A stretch of DNA of 64,000 bases, taken from Qipengyuania gaetbuli. Its GTDB lineage: Bacteria; Pseudomonadota; Alphaproteobacteria; Sphingomonadales; Sphingomonadaceae. Location: the NCBI RefSeq assembly GCF_020524765.1, contig NZ_JAIVLR010000001.1, positions 620,001-684,000 on the forward strand. Direction: 5' to 3'. Shown piece after piece: positions 18,082-27,540 of this stretch; within the stretch, counting starts at the first letter, position 1, and the number at the start of each line of letters is the position of its first letter. Both the position numbers and the translations under genes were made by a program. The notes below the pieces were generated by a model, which was given only the letters and a program-made list of their open reading frames with translations, was not told the DNA's origin and made no database searches.

Positions 18082-19716
18082 ATGGTAGAAGCGACGACCG
18101 CGACCAGCACGCAGACCGGAATTCTCGGATGGGTGGAAAGGACCGGCAACAAGCTGCCCGACCCCGTCTTCATCTTCTTCTACCTGATCCTTGCCCTTGT
18201 CGTCGTATCGATCATCGCTTCGATGGCGGGTGTTTCCGCCCTGCATCCCACTGCGATCGACGAGGCCACGGGCGCAGCGCTGCGCATCGATGCCGTCAGC
18301 CTGCTGGCGCCGGAAAATATCCAGCGCCTCTGGGTCGAAATGCCCAAGACCTTTACCCACTTCCACCCGCTCGGATACGTGCTGGTGGTGATGCTGGGCG
18401 CAGGCGTAGCCGAGCGGTCCGGCTTCTTCGCGGCAGGCATGTCCAAGGCCGTGGAAAGCGCTCCGAAGGCGCTGCTGACGCCAGTCGTTGCGCTGGTTGC
18501 CATGATCGGCAACCACGCGGCCGATGCGGGCTATGTCGTGCTGATCCCGCTTGCAGGCATCCTGTTCGCTGCCGCAGGCCGCCATCCGCTAGCCGGGATC
18601 GCTGCCGCATTTGCAGGCGTTTCGGGCGGCTTTTCTGCCAATATCTCCCCCGGCCAGCTGGACGCCTTGCTGTTCGGCATTACCGAGGAAGCGGTCGGCG
18701 CGAGCGCGCTCGATCCGACCTGGACCGCGAACATCGCGGGCAACTGGTACTTCATCACTGCCATGACGGTGCTGTTCCTGCCGATCATCTGGTACGTGAC
18801 CGACAAGGTCATCGAGCCGCGGCTGGGCCCCTGGAAAGGCGGCGCGACCGCCGGCGCGGCCGACACTGCCGATGTCGCCATTCCCGGCGACGAACAGGCG
18901 AGCAAGGGCCTGCGCCATGCCGGTCTGGCCGCACTTTTCGTCATCGCCCTTTGGCTTGTGATGGTCTTCGCTCCGGGCACTCCCCTGATCGACGAAGCTG
19001 CCTGCGACGCGATCCCGGCCGAGAATTGCTCGATCCACACCCAGCTTGCCCCGCTCTACCAGTCGCTGGTCGCGGCCTTCTTCCTGCTCTTCCTGCTGAC
19101 CGGCTGGGCCTATGGCCGCGCCGCGGGGACGATCAAGGACCACCGCGACCTGGTGAACATGATGGCCGAGAGCATGAAGGACATGGGCTATTACCTCGTC
19201 CTTGCTTTCGCCGCCGCGCATTTCGTGGCCATGTTCGGCTGGTCGAACCTCGGCCTGATCACAGCCGTGCACGGCGCTGCAGGGATCGAGAGCACGGGGC
19301 TGCCGCTGCCGCTGGTGCTCGGCCTGATGGTGCTGTTCGCTGCCCTGCTCAATCTCTTCGTCGGCTCGGCCAGCGCGAAATGGGCGCTGCTGGCTCCGAT
19401 CCTGGTGCCCATGCTCATGCTGCTCGGGATCAGTCCGGAAGGCGCCACCGCAGCTTACCGCGTCGGCGACAGCGCGACCAACATCATCACGCCGCTGATG
19501 GTCTATTTCCCGCTGATCCTCGTCTTCGCGCAGCGCTGGCAGAAGGATTTCGGCCTCGGCAGCCTTACCGCGATGATGCTGCCGTACTCGCTATGGCTGC
19601 TCGTCTCGGGCACGCTGCTGATCGTCGGTTGGGTCTATCTCGGAATTCCGCTGGGGCCGGACGCACCGGTCGGTTACACGCTGCCCGAAATGGCGGCGCC
19701 GGCCATCGCGCAGTGA
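18082..19716 (+). CDS. AbgT family transporter
   Basis: A 544-aa inner-membrane transporter of the AbgT family (p-aminobenzoyl-glutamate uptake or sulfonamide-metabolite efflux). Family blocks are GWVERTGNKLPDPVFIFFYL at the N-terminus, GNHAADAGYVVLIPLAG, GFSANISPGQLDALLFGIT, and SASAKWALLAPILVPM followed by YRVGDSATNIITPLM. About 11 membrane segments are visible. The start is uncertain: the ATG at 18082 (MVEATTA) gives the typical length, while an in-frame ATG at 18037 would add 15 basic residues. It interrupts the translation gene cluster on the opposite strand. Confidence 0.92.
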   Translation: MVEATTATSTQTGILGWVERTGNKLPDPVFIFFYLILALVVVSIIASMAGVSALHPTAIDEATGAALRIDAVSLLAPENIQRLWVEMPKTFTHFHPLGYVLVVMLGAGVAERSGFFAAGMSKAVESAPKALLTPVVALVAMIGNHAADAGYVVLIPLAGILFAAAGRHPLAGIAAAFAGVSGGFSANISPGQLDALLFGITEEAVGASALDPTWTANIAGNWYFITAMTVLFLPIIWYVTDKVIEPRLGPWKGGATAGAADTADVAIPGDEQASKGLRHAGLAALFVIALWLVMVFAPGTPLIDEAACDAIPAENCSIHTQLAPLYQSLVAAFFLLFLLTGWAYGRAAGTIKDHRDLVNMMAESMKDMGYYLVLAFAAAHFVAMFGWSNLGLITAVHGAAGIESTGLPLPLVLGLMVLFAALLNLFVGSASAKWALLAPILVPMLMLLGISPEGATAAYRVGDSATNIITPLMVYFPLILVFAQRWQKDFGLGSLTAMMLPYSLWLLVSGTLLIVGWVYLGIPLGPDAPVGYTLPEMAAPAIAQ

Positions 19717-19731
19717 TCGCCGGCTAGTCGC

Positions 19732-20127
19732 TCAGTCTTCGTCGAGGTCGCGGGCCACGCGCGGGTCGTCGAGCAGGCGCTCGATCCGGTCGGCCTCGTC
19801 GAAGCTCTCGTCCGGCTGGAAAGACAGCTTCGGCGCGAACTTGAGGCCGAGGCGCTTGGCCACTTCCTTCTGGAAGAAGGCGGTATTGGTACGCAGCGCC
19901 TTCAGCACCTTGTCCTCGTCCTGGCCGAGCAGCGGCTTCACATAGGCCTTCGCATTGCGCAGGTCCGGCGTCATGCGCACTTCGGTCACGGCGATGTTGG
20001 AGGCGGACAGCACCTCGTCATGCGCTTCGCCGCGGGCGAGCAGTTCGGACAGGATGTGCCGCACCCGCTCGCCCACCTTGAGCACGCGGACCGACTGCTG
20101 TTCGGGAGTGGACTGGTTGCGGGCCAT
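19732..20127 (-). CDS. rbfA: ribosome-binding factor A
   Basis: A 30S maturation and cold-adaptation factor (131 aa). The KH-like fold is recognisable in [38 protein letters not shown], and [29 protein letters not shown]. The start at 20127 overlaps the DUF1697 stop by one base (TGATG). In related genomes rbfA is normally followed by truB; here abgT, tdk and the M50 gene lie between. Confidence 0.95.
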   Translation of the reverse strand: MARNQSTPEQQSVRVLKVGERVRHILSELLARGEAHDEVLSASNIAVTEVRMTPDLRNAKAYVKPLLGQDEDKVLKALRTNTAFFQKEVAKRLGLKFAPKLSFQPDESFDEADRIERLLDDPRVARDLDED

Positions 20128-20681
20128 CAGGCGGGTTCTTCCATCTTGGTCAGTATGCGTTTGAGCGAGGTCATGTTGCGCGCGGTGCCCTTGCACCCCA
20201 GCCGCCGCTCGAGGAACTTGTTCGACAGGCTCGATACACCTACGCTGTGCACATAGTCGAGGAAGAGCACGCGATTGCCCACGGCCAGCCGTTCGCTGCC
20301 CTTGGCGCTGTGCTCCTCGATCAGCGCCTCGACCGCGCCCCTGTCGGGCTGCTGGCTGAGGAAGATCGAATGGACCATCTTGTCCGAACCGTGTTCGGGT
20401 CCGGTGCCATGGAAGGGGTTGTCGTGGATGGCTGAGCGGATTTCCGCGGCCGAACGCACCATGGCGCAGGACTTGAAGCCAAACCGCTGCTGCACGACGC
20501 TTTCGAGCCGCATTTCCAGCATGGCAGGATCGTGCCCGCCGGACAGGATCACGTTCCCGCTGGCCGCCACGGTCGATACGCCTTCGTAGCCGGCCTCGCC
20601 CAGTGCCTCCACCAGGTCGACCATCCTGATCCGGTTACCGCCGACATTGATGCTGCCGAGGAATGCGACGACGCGCCCCAT
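20127..20681 (-). CDS. DUF1697 protein
   Basis: A 184-aa soluble protein of the DUF1697 family, recognised by [38 protein letters not shown] and a C-terminal RNMTSLKRI. Biochemical role unknown. Start and stop are both coupled to its neighbours (1-base overlaps with rbfA and with the thioesterase gene), which places it inside the infB-rbfA transcript although it has no known translation role. Confidence 0.88.
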   Translation of the reverse strand: MGRVVAFLGSINVGGNRIRMVDLVEALGEAGYEGVSTVAASGNVILSGGHDPAMLEMRLESVVQQRFGFKSCAMVRSAAEIRSAIHDNPFHGTGPEHGSDKMVHSIFLSQQPDRGAVEALIEEHSAKGSERLAVGNRVLFLDYVHSVGVSSLSNKFLERRLGCKGTARNMTSLKRILTKMEEPA

Positions 20682-21103
20682 CAGCGCTGTCCGGCAACCG
20701 GCCTCGGTGTGGGAATGGCGGTGCTGGTCGACCGGGCGAGCAGCGTGCCCGCCTCGTCGAACAGCTCGCCTTCGAGGAAGATCACGCGGCGGCCGCGGCG
20801 CACCACGCGCCCCTTGCCGATGAGCGGGCCCGCCTGGACCGGGCGCAGCAGGGTCATGCTGATTTCGAGGTTCAGCGGGGCTTCTGCGTGGTCGGTCGCC
20901 CAGACGTGCGCCCAGCCCATCACCTCGTCGAGGAAGCCTGCCACGAGCCCGCCCTGCACGCTGCCGCGCGGGGTGATGAAACTGGCCGGGGCATTGAAGC
21001 GGAGCGTGATTTCCTCACGCTCCGCATCGAAGCTGTCGAAGGCGACGCCCATGAGGTCCGCATGTGCGGCGCCGAGGGCGTGCCGGGTCGGGTCTTCGCT
21101 CAC
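20681..21103 (-). CDS. PaaI-type hotdog thioesterase
   Basis: A 140-aa hotdog-fold acyl-CoA thioesterase. The motif SFITPRGSVQGGLVAGFLDEVMGWA contains the G-G--A--LDE core with the catalytic aspartate/glutamate. It overlaps infB by 4 bases (ATGA) and abuts DUF1697. The substrate cannot be deduced. A second thioesterase of another subgroup is at 38972. Confidence 0.87.
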   Translation of the reverse strand: MSEDPTRHALGAAHADLMGVAFDSFDAEREEITLRFNAPASFITPRGSVQGGLVAGFLDEVMGWAHVWATDHAEAPLNLEISMTLLRPVQAGPLIGKGRVVRRGRRVIFLEGELFDEAGTLLARSTSTAIPTPRPVAGQR

Positions 21104-23598
21104 AGCGTGCGTTCACGCTCCTCGACCTCGAACACCTCGAGCTGGTCGCCCGGCTTGATGTCGTTGGTGTCGGCAAGGACCACGCCGCATTCGAGACCGG
21201 CGCGGACTTCGTCCACGTCGTCCTTGAAGCGCCGCAGCGAGGCGATGGTGGTGGCCGAAACGATGACGTCCTCGCGCGTGAGACGGGCATGGAGGCCCTT
21301 GCGGATGACGCCTTCCTCGACCAGCAGGCCGGCGGCCTTGTCGCGCTTGCCCGAACGGAAGACTTCCTTGACGGCTGCACGGCCGACGACGTTCTCGATC
21401 CGCTCTGGACCCAGCTCGCCAGCCATCTCCTTCGCGATTTCCTCGGTCAGGTGGTAGATGACGTCGTAGTACTTCATCTCCACGCCGTCGCGCTTCACCA
21501 GTTCGCGCGCCTTGGCGTTCGGACGGACGTTGAAGCCGATGATCGGCGCGTTCGAGGCCGAAGCCAGCGTCACGTCGCTTTCGGTGATCGCACCCACGCC
21601 TGCATGCAGGACGCGGACCTTGATCTCGTCGTTCGACAGGTTGTGCAGCGCGGTCACGATCGCTTCGACCGAACCCTGCACGTCGGCCTTCACGACGACC
21701 GGGAATTCGATCACGTTCGAAGCGAGGTTGTTGAACATGGTGTCGAAGCTGGTCGGGGCGAGCGCGGTGCGCTTTTCGGTCGCCTTTTCCTGGCGATAGG
21801 CCGCGACTTCACGGGCACGCTGTTCGTTCTCGACCACGGTCAGGACATCGCCTGCACGCGGCACACCGCCGAGGCCGAGGACCTCGACCGGCATGGAGGG
21901 GCCGGCTTCCTTGATCTGCTTGCCCTGGTCGTTGACGATCGCGCGGACGCGGCCGCTTTCGGTACCCACGACGAAGGTATCGCCGCGCTTCAGCGTGCCG
22001 CGATTGACCAGCACGGTCGCAACCGGGCCGCGGCCCTTGTCGAGCTGCGCTTCGATGACGGTCGCTTCCGCCATGCGGTCGGGGTTCGCCTTCAGTTCGA
22101 GCAGTTCGGCCTGCAGCGCGATCTTTTCGAGCAGATCGTCGAGACCGGTCTTGGCCTTGGCCGAGATTTCCACGTCCTGCACGTCGCCCGACATGGCTTC
22201 CACGATGACCTCGTGTTCGAGCAGGCGGCTGCGGATGTTGTTCGGATCGGCTTCCGGCTTGTCCATCTTGTTGATCGCGACGATCATCGGGACGCCGGCG
22301 GCCTTGGTGTGATTGATGGCCTCGATCGTCTGCGGCATGATGCCGTCGTCGGCTGCCACGACCAGCACCACGATATCCGTCACGTTGGCGCCGCGCTGGC
22401 GCATTTCCGTGAACGCGGCGTGGCCCGGCGTGTCGAGGAAGGTGATCAGGTCGCCGCCCTTGGTCTTCACCTGGTAGCTACCGATGTGCTGCGTGATGCC
22501 GCCGGCTTCGCCCTTCACGACATTGGCGCCGCGAAGCGCGTCGAGCAGGCTGGTCTTGCCGTGGTCGACGTGGCCCATGATGGTGACCACCGGCGGACGC
22601 GGCTTCAGCGTGTCTTCCGGATCGACGTCCTCTTCGTTCTGGATGTCGACGTCGGCCTCGGACACCTTCTGGATATTGTGGCCGAACTGTTCGACGAGCA
22701 GTTCCGCCGTATCCTGGTCGATCGTCTGGTTGACGGTGACCATCATGTCGAGGTTGAAGAGTTCCTTCACCAGGTCGGCGCCCTTCTCGCCCATGCGCTT
22801 GGCCAGTTCGCCGACCGTGATCGCTTCGGGCACGACCACGTCGCGGACCTGCTTTTCACGCGGCTTGTTCGAACCGCCACCCTGCAGGCGGCGTTCCTTC
22901 TCGCGGGCACGCTTCAGCGCGGCGAGGCTGCGTGCACGGCGGCCTTCGTCGTCGTTGAGGGCCTTGTTGACCGTCAGCTTGCCCGATCGGCGCTTGTCCG
23001 GACGTTCTTCGGCGCGAACCGGCTTGTCGTCCTTCTTCTTGCGCTCGGGCTTCTTGATTTCGGGGCGCTTGACCGGCGTGAACTTGCGCGGGGCAGGCGT
23101 CGGCGTGCCGTCGTCGGAGGTTTCTTCCGCTTCGGCGGGCTGTTCGGCGGGAGCGGCCTTGGCAGCTTCCTTGGCCTGCTTTTCGGCGGCTTCTTCTGCC
23201 TTGCGATTGTCTTCGGCGCGCTTCTTCTCGTCCTCGGCGGCCTTCTTGGCGGCTTCCTCGTCGCGCTTGCGCGCTTCTTCGGCCAGCTTCAGGCGTTCTT
23301 CCTCGGCCTCGCGCTGGAGGCGGGCGACGCGTTCCTGCGGCGTTTCGGAAGGCGGCGCGGGCTTCTTGGGCGCAGGCTTCTTCGCGACCGGAGCCGGGGC
23401 CGGCGCAGGTGCCGATTCAGGGGCCGCGGGCGGCGGAGGCGGCGGCGCCTCGCCCGGTTTCACGAGCTTGCGGCGGCGCTTCACCTCGACCGCGACCTTG
23501 TTGGTGCGGCCGTGGCTGAAGGTCTGCTTGACCTCGCCCGGCTGAGCGCCCTTCAGGGTCAGCGGCTTGCGGGCAGGTTTCTTGTCGTCGTCGCTCAT
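21100..23598 (-). CDS. infB: translation initiation factor IF-2
   Basis: A GTPase that places initiator tRNA on the 30S subunit (832 aa). A long charged N-terminal region (residues 1-245, Lys/Glu/Ala-rich with coiled-coil character) precedes IF2_N ([21 protein letters not shown]), then the G domain with [12 protein letters not shown] (G1), DTPGHAAF (G3) and NKMDKPEAD (G4), and domains II-IV ending ERTL. The start overlaps the ylxR-like stop by 4 bases. Confidence 0.98.
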   Translation of the reverse strand: MSDDDKKPARKPLTLKGAQPGEVKQTFSHGRTNKVAVEVKRRRKLVKPGEAPPPPPPAAPESAPAPAPAPVAKKPAPKKPAPPSETPQERVARLQREAEEERLKLAEEARKRDEEAAKKAAEDEKKRAEDNRKAEEAAEKQAKEAAKAAPAEQPAEAEETSDDGTPTPAPRKFTPVKRPEIKKPERKKKDDKPVRAEERPDKRRSGKLTVNKALNDDEGRRARSLAALKRAREKERRLQGGGSNKPREKQVRDVVVPEAITVGELAKRMGEKGADLVKELFNLDMMVTVNQTIDQDTAELLVEQFGHNIQKVSEADVDIQNEEDVDPEDTLKPRPPVVTIMGHVDHGKTSLLDALRGANVVKGEAGGITQHIGSYQVKTKGGDLITFLDTPGHAAFTEMRQRGANVTDIVVLVVAADDGIMPQTIEAINHTKAAGVPMIVAINKMDKPEADPNNIRSRLLEHEVIVEAMSGDVQDVEISAKAKTGLDDLLEKIALQAELLELKANPDRMAEATVIEAQLDKGRGPVATVLVNRGTLKRGDTFVVGTESGRVRAIVNDQGKQIKEAGPSMPVEVLGLGGVPRAGDVLTVVENEQRAREVAAYRQEKATEKRTALAPTSFDTMFNNLASNVIEFPVVVKADVQGSVEAIVTALHNLSNDEIKVRVLHAGVGAITESDVTLASASNAPIIGFNVRPNAKARELVKRDGVEMKYYDVIYHLTEEIAKEMAGELGPERIENVVGRAAVKEVFRSGKRDKAAGLLVEEGVIRKGLHARLTREDVIVSATTIASLRRFKDDVDEVRAGLECGVVLADTNDIKPGDQLEVFEVEERERTL

Positions 23599-24359
23599 TC
23601 TTGCTCGTTTCTCTTCGTCTTATCGTTCGTATCGTCAGCGGCGCGCGCAACCGCGCGCCCATTGTCGGCCGGGATGTCTTGCCCCAGGTAATGCATCAGG
23701 CGCTCCAGGGGCCTCAGCACCCTTGCGACCGCAGCATCGTCGGCCAGCGCCATGTGGACGACATTGTCGCGGCCCAATGCCACAGACAATGCGTCACGGT
23801 CCAGTGGGAGTTCCCACCCGCGCATGCCCGAGCCTTCGGCTTCTTCGCCGACGCGCCAGGCCTGGTCGAGTTTCTTGCGCCCGTCTTCGCTCGCATCGCT
23901 GGCGTGCAGCAGCAGGGCCACGCCCCCGCCGCGCGCCGTTTCGGCGATGCGCTGTGTGCCCAAGATAAGGGCTCCGACGCGCATTTCGAGGCCCAGCCGG
24001 TCGAGAAAGACGCGCCGCAACGCATCCTCGATCTTTGCCGGCAGGTCCTGCGGGATTTCCAGCTCGCCCGTCATGAAGGCACGCGACAGCGCGCCCTTGA
24101 GCTTGCCGTTGGCCAGCGCCTCCTCGACCATCGTGCGCGAGGCACAGACCCATGCGCCCCGACCCGGTGCCTTTTCATGGGCATCGGGCAGGACGAGGCC
24201 GGAGGGCGAGACGGCGAGGCGGACCAGCGACGCGCGCGGTCCGCTCTCCCCTGTCAGGATGCAGCGGCGTTCCGGACGAGACTTGGCGGGCTCCGGTTTA
24301 CGGGGCCGCAAGTCTTCAGCGATGTCTGGGCTCAGGCGCTCATTGGGTGGAGTCCGCAT
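23595..24359 (-). CDS. YlxR-type (DUF448) RNA-binding protein with C-terminal L7Ae-like domain
   Basis: A 254-aa alphaproteobacterial YlxR-type protein between nusA and infB. The DUF448 part has PERRCILTGESGPRASLVRLAVSP near residue 30 and GRGAWVCAS. The remainder (VGALILGTQRIAETARGGGVALLLHASDAS) resembles the ribosomal L7Ae/NusA-associated fold, so the gene is a fusion of the two small proteins that are separate in Gram-positives. The ATG at 24359 lies within the 3' end of nusA (20-base overlap). The open frame upstream of it is nusA in another frame. Confidence 0.9.
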   Translation of the reverse strand: MRTPPNERLSPDIAEDLRPRKPEPAKSRPERRCILTGESGPRASLVRLAVSPSGLVLPDAHEKAPGRGAWVCASRTMVEEALANGKLKGALSRAFMTGELEIPQDLPAKIEDALRRVFLDRLGLEMRVGALILGTQRIAETARGGGVALLLHASDASEDGRKKLDQAWRVGEEAEGSGMRGWELPLDRDALSVALGRDNVVHMALADDAAVARVLRPLERLMHYLGQDIPADNGRAVARAADDTNDKTKRNEQE

Positions 24360-26004
24360 CGGCGGCCTCCTGCGTGTCGGTTGCCTCGGCCGGGGCCGCA
24401 GCGTCCTCTTCGTCTTCGAACCAGTGGGCACGGGCAGCCATGATGATCTCGTTGCCCTGCTCTTCGGTCAGGCCGTATTCGCCCAGCACGCCGCCCTTGT
24501 CCTGCTCGCGCATCGGACGGTCGCGGCGCATCGGCGGGCCGTCCGCATTGTTGCGGCGGCGCGGCGCTTCGCGCTTCTTGGCGATGAGTTCGTCGGTGGC
24601 GAGATCGGCCAGGTCGTCGAGCGTCTTGATGCCCGCCTTGCCCAGCGTCACCAGCATGGCTTCGCTGAGGTGCGGCAGTTCTGCCAAATCGTCCTCGACG
24701 CCCAGCTCGCGGCGCGTTTCGCGGTGCGCGGCTTCCTGGCGATCGAGCGCTTCCTGCGCACGGCTCTGGAGTTCCTCGGCCAGTTCCTCGTCGAAGCCTT
24801 CGATGCCGGCGAGTTCTTCCAGCTCGACATAGGCGACTTCCTCGAGGTCGGCGAAGCCTTCGGCGACGAGAAGCTGCGAAAGCGTTTCGTCGACGTCCAG
24901 TTCCTCTTCGAACATCTTCGAGCGCTCGGCGAATTCCTTCTGGCGCTTCTCCGAGGCTTCTTCCTCGGTCATGATGTCGATCTGGTTGCCGGTCAGCTGG
25001 CTGGCGAGGCGCACGTTCTGGCCGCGGCGGCCGATGGCCAGCGACAGCTGGTCGTCGGGCACGACGACTTCGATGCGGCCGTCTTCTTCATCGAGGACCA
25101 CGCGGCTGACGGTGGCCGGCTGCAGCGCGTTCACGATGAAGGTCGCGCCGTCTTCCGACCAGGGGATGATGTCGATCTTTTCGCCCTGCAGTTCCTGCAC
25201 GACGGCCTGGACGCGGCTACCCTTCATGCCGACGCAGGCGCCTACGGGATCGATGCTGCTGTCGTGGCTGATCACGCCGATCTTGGCACGGCTGCCCGGG
25301 TCGCGGGCGGCGGCCTTGATCTCGATGATGCCGTCGTAGATTTCGGGGACTTCCTGCGCGAACAGCTTCTTCATGAAGTCGGGGTGCGCGCGGGACAGGA
25401 AGATCTGCGGGCCGCGGTTGTTGCGTTCCACCTTGGTGATCAGCGCGCGGACACGCTCGCCGACGCGGGCGGCTTCGCGCGGGATCTGCTGGTCGCGGCG
25501 AATGACGCCTTCGGCACGGCCGAGGTTGACGATCACGTGGCCGAATTCGACGGACTTGATCACGCCGGTGATTACTTCGCCGGCGCGGTCCTGGAATTCG
25601 TTGAACTGGCGCTCACGCTCGGCATCGCGGACCTTCTGGAAGATCACCTGCTTGGCCGACTGCGCGTCGATACGGCCGAGGTCGACCGGGGGCAGCGGAT
25701 CGACGATGAAGTCGCCGACCTTGGCATTGGCGTCGAGCTTGGCGGCCTGCTTGAGGTCGACCTGCTTGAAGTAGTCCTCGACCTCTTCGACGACCTCGAC
25801 AACGCGCCACAAGCGCAGGTCGCCGGTCTGCGGGTCCAGCTTTGCACGGATGTCGTTTTCCGCGCCGTACCGGTTGCGGGCCGACTTCTGGATCGCTTCT
25901 TCCATCGCCTCGATGACGATGGACTTGTCGATCATCTTTTCCGAAGCAACCGCGTTCGCGATCGCGAGGAGTTCTGCCTTGTTGGCGGAAATGGCACTGG
26001 CCAT
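24340..26004 (-). CDS. nusA: transcription termination/antitermination protein NusA
   Basis: An RNA polymerase-associated elongation factor (554 aa). An N-terminal domain (to about residue 130), S1 (AGEVITGVIKSVEFGHVIVNLG), two KH domains (VGACVGMKGSRVQAVVQEL, LAIGRRGQNVRLASQL), then acidic repeats (EELDVDETLSQLLVAEGF; LPHLSEAMLVTLGKAGIKTLDDLADLA) and an acidic tail. The extended tail is usual in alphaproteobacteria. Start overlaps the rimP stop by one base. Confidence 0.97.
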   Translation of the reverse strand: MASAISANKAELLAIANAVASEKMIDKSIVIEAMEEAIQKSARNRYGAENDIRAKLDPQTGDLRLWRVVEVVEEVEDYFKQVDLKQAAKLDANAKVGDFIVDPLPPVDLGRIDAQSAKQVIFQKVRDAERERQFNEFQDRAGEVITGVIKSVEFGHVIVNLGRAEGVIRRDQQIPREAARVGERVRALITKVERNNRGPQIFLSRAHPDFMKKLFAQEVPEIYDGIIEIKAAARDPGSRAKIGVISHDSSIDPVGACVGMKGSRVQAVVQELQGEKIDIIPWSEDGATFIVNALQPATVSRVVLDEEDGRIEVVVPDDQLSLAIGRRGQNVRLASQLTGNQIDIMTEEEASEKRQKEFAERSKMFEEELDVDETLSQLLVAEGFADLEEVAYVELEELAGIEGFDEELAEELQSRAQEALDRQEAAHRETRRELGVEDDLAELPHLSEAMLVTLGKAGIKTLDDLADLATDELIAKKREAPRRRNNADGPPMRRDRPMREQDKGGVLGEYGLTEEQGNEIIMAARAHWFEDEEDAAAPAEATDTQEAADADSTQ

Positions 26005-26561
26005 CAGTCGTCTGCCTTTTCTTCTTCGATGTCTTCGGCACCGCTCGTGTCAAGCGGCTGGGTGGCGGCGATGAGCGCGTCGGTCAGGACGAGCTTCGCG
26101 GAATGGATTTCTTCGAGCGGGAGCGAGACTTCGCCCGCCTTGGTATCGACGATCGTCACGCGGCCGTTGTCGAGCCCCTTGAGGTCGCCCTTGTAGGTGC
26201 GCTGGCCGTCATAGCCCTTCACCATGGAGATCTTGGCTTCGTGCCCGGCCCAGTTGGCGTAATCCTTGGGACGGGTAAGCGGACGGTCGATGCCGGGCGA
26301 GCTGACTTCGAGGTGGTAGGCGCCTTCGATCAGCACCTCGCCCTGTTCTTCCAGCTCGTCGATCCGGTCGGACACGCGGCGCGACAGCGCGGCGCACTGG
26401 TCGATCACCAGCTGGCCGGTCGCCGGGTCTTCCGCCATGATCTGCAGGGCCTGCCCGCCATCACCGGCTTCGGACGGCATCATCTTCACGCGCACGAGAT
26501 CGAAACCCAGCGCCTTGGCTTCGGGTTCGATGACTTCGTTCAAGCGTGCAAGATCGGCCAT
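26004..26561 (-). CDS. rimP: ribosome maturation factor RimP
   Basis: A 30S assembly factor (185 aa), first gene of the rimP-nusA-ylxR-infB transcript. The family blocks are RLNEVIEPEAKALGFDLVRVK, CAALSRRVSDRIDE, YHLEVSSPGIDRPLTRPKDY and the C-terminal barrel. The ATG at 26561 is chosen because the conserved domain starts there. The acidic C-terminal extension (EDIEEEKADD) is variable in the family. Confidence 0.96.
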   Translation of the reverse strand: MADLARLNEVIEPEAKALGFDLVRVKMMPSEAGDGGQALQIMAEDPATGQLVIDQCAALSRRVSDRIDELEEQGEVLIEGAYHLEVSSPGIDRPLTRPKDYANWAGHEAKISMVKGYDGQRTYKGDLKGLDNGRVTIVDTKAGEVSLPLEEIHSAKLVLTDALIAATQPLDTSGAEDIEEEKADD

Positions 26562-26732
26562 TCGGTCTCCGGTTACGGTTTCATTGCGACACTGGCGTTG
26601 CGGCAAAGGGTTTTCGGCCGGCCCCTTTCGGCGCCAGCCCCACTCTGTCATCGACAATGTCGGGATGAGGGGCAGATAGGCGATGACTCGGCGGATGGCA
26701 AGCCTTACTCGCCGGTCATCGCGCGGCAGGCG

Positions 26733-27020
26733 TCAGGGGCAGCCGATCGCCCAGGGGTTCGCCTTGCAATCAAGCTTTGCCACAGCCTCGACCGTTTCCT
26801 TCTGATGCCGTTCGGTTTCGGCGTCGAAGCTCTGCAGCGTCGTGGACAGGATGATGAAAAAGCCGACGACCGCTGCAATGCAGAGGAACCAGCGCACCGG
26901 CTTGGCGTCGACGAGCCGCGCATCGCGCTCTTCCCGGGTCTCGGTCAGGTCGCGGTAGGTCTCGTTGAATTCCTGAACCGTGCTGTTCAGCTCGCGCAAT
27001 TGGGAGAGAAGGGAAAGCAT
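26733..27020 (-). CDS. small single-pass membrane protein, unknown
   Basis: A 95-aa protein not recognised as a named family. It has an N-terminal amphipathic helix (LRELNSTVQEFNETYRDL), one membrane segment (WFLCIAAVVGFFIILSTTL) and a short coiled tail ending with two cysteines (KLDCKANPWAIGCP) that could form a disulfide. A second small membrane protein follows upstream on the same strand with a 43-base gap. Codon use is normal for the window, supporting a real gene. Confidence 0.6.
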   Translation of the reverse strand: MLSLLSQLRELNSTVQEFNETYRDLTETREERDARLVDAKPVRWFLCIAAVVGFFIILSTTLQSFDAETERHQKETVEAVAKLDCKANPWAIGCP

Positions 27021-27063
27021 AATGGTGTGGACCCCGGTGGAAGATTGATTTCAGCGTGAAGGC

Positions 27064-27306
27064 TTATTCGCTGCCCCAGCCGTCATGCGCCAGTTCCTGG
27101 GCACGGCGTTCCTCGATGGCAGCCTGCAGGGCCCGCTCGTCCGCACGCTCTGCACGTTCGGCCATCTTGTCGGCGACAACGGGGGCAGCCGAACTGATGC
27201 CGAACACTGCGATCGCCACGATCACTGCGCCGAGAAGCAGGATCAGGATGATCAGCTTCTGGATGCTCCCGACAATACTGCCAACCATATCGGCAAACGC
27301 CTGCAT
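27064..27306 (-). CDS. small single-pass membrane protein, unknown
   Basis: An 80-aa protein with one strong membrane helix (LIILILLLGAVIVAIAVFGI) followed by a charged helical tail rich in Ala/Glu/Arg (ADKMAERAERADERALQAAI). No family recognised. It lies just upstream of the 95-aa membrane protein on the same strand, so the two may form a small operon transcribed from the 178-base gap that separates it from the subtilase terminator. Confidence 0.6.
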   Translation of the reverse strand: MQAFADMVGSIVGSIQKLIILILLLGAVIVAIAVFGISSAAPVVADKMAERAERADERALQAAIEERRAQELAHDGWGSE

Positions 27307-27488
27307 TCTTCGCCCCCACGTCTGTTTTCATTGGGGAATTTAGGCCAGCTAAACAAAGAATTGGTTAATGGGGCAAGCTGTCTCGCGCCTATTGATTCTG
27401 CAATAAACCGCGTTTCTTGATGTCGAGGGATGGGAACTTCGGTCGTGTCTGCCAAATGCTGACGACATTGCGAGGGCGGCAAAAGAAA

Positions 27489-27514
27489 AAGGGCCCGGCG
27501 TGAACCGGGCCCTT
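27489..27514 (-). terminator. bidirectional terminator after the subtilase gene
   Basis: A 10-bp perfect stem (AAGGGCCCGG/CCGGGCCCTT) with a 6-base loop and T-runs on both strands, 27 bases beyond the S8 protease stop. Confidence 0.92.
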
Positions 27515-27540
27515 CTCGTTTTTCCGACTAGCGGTCGACC

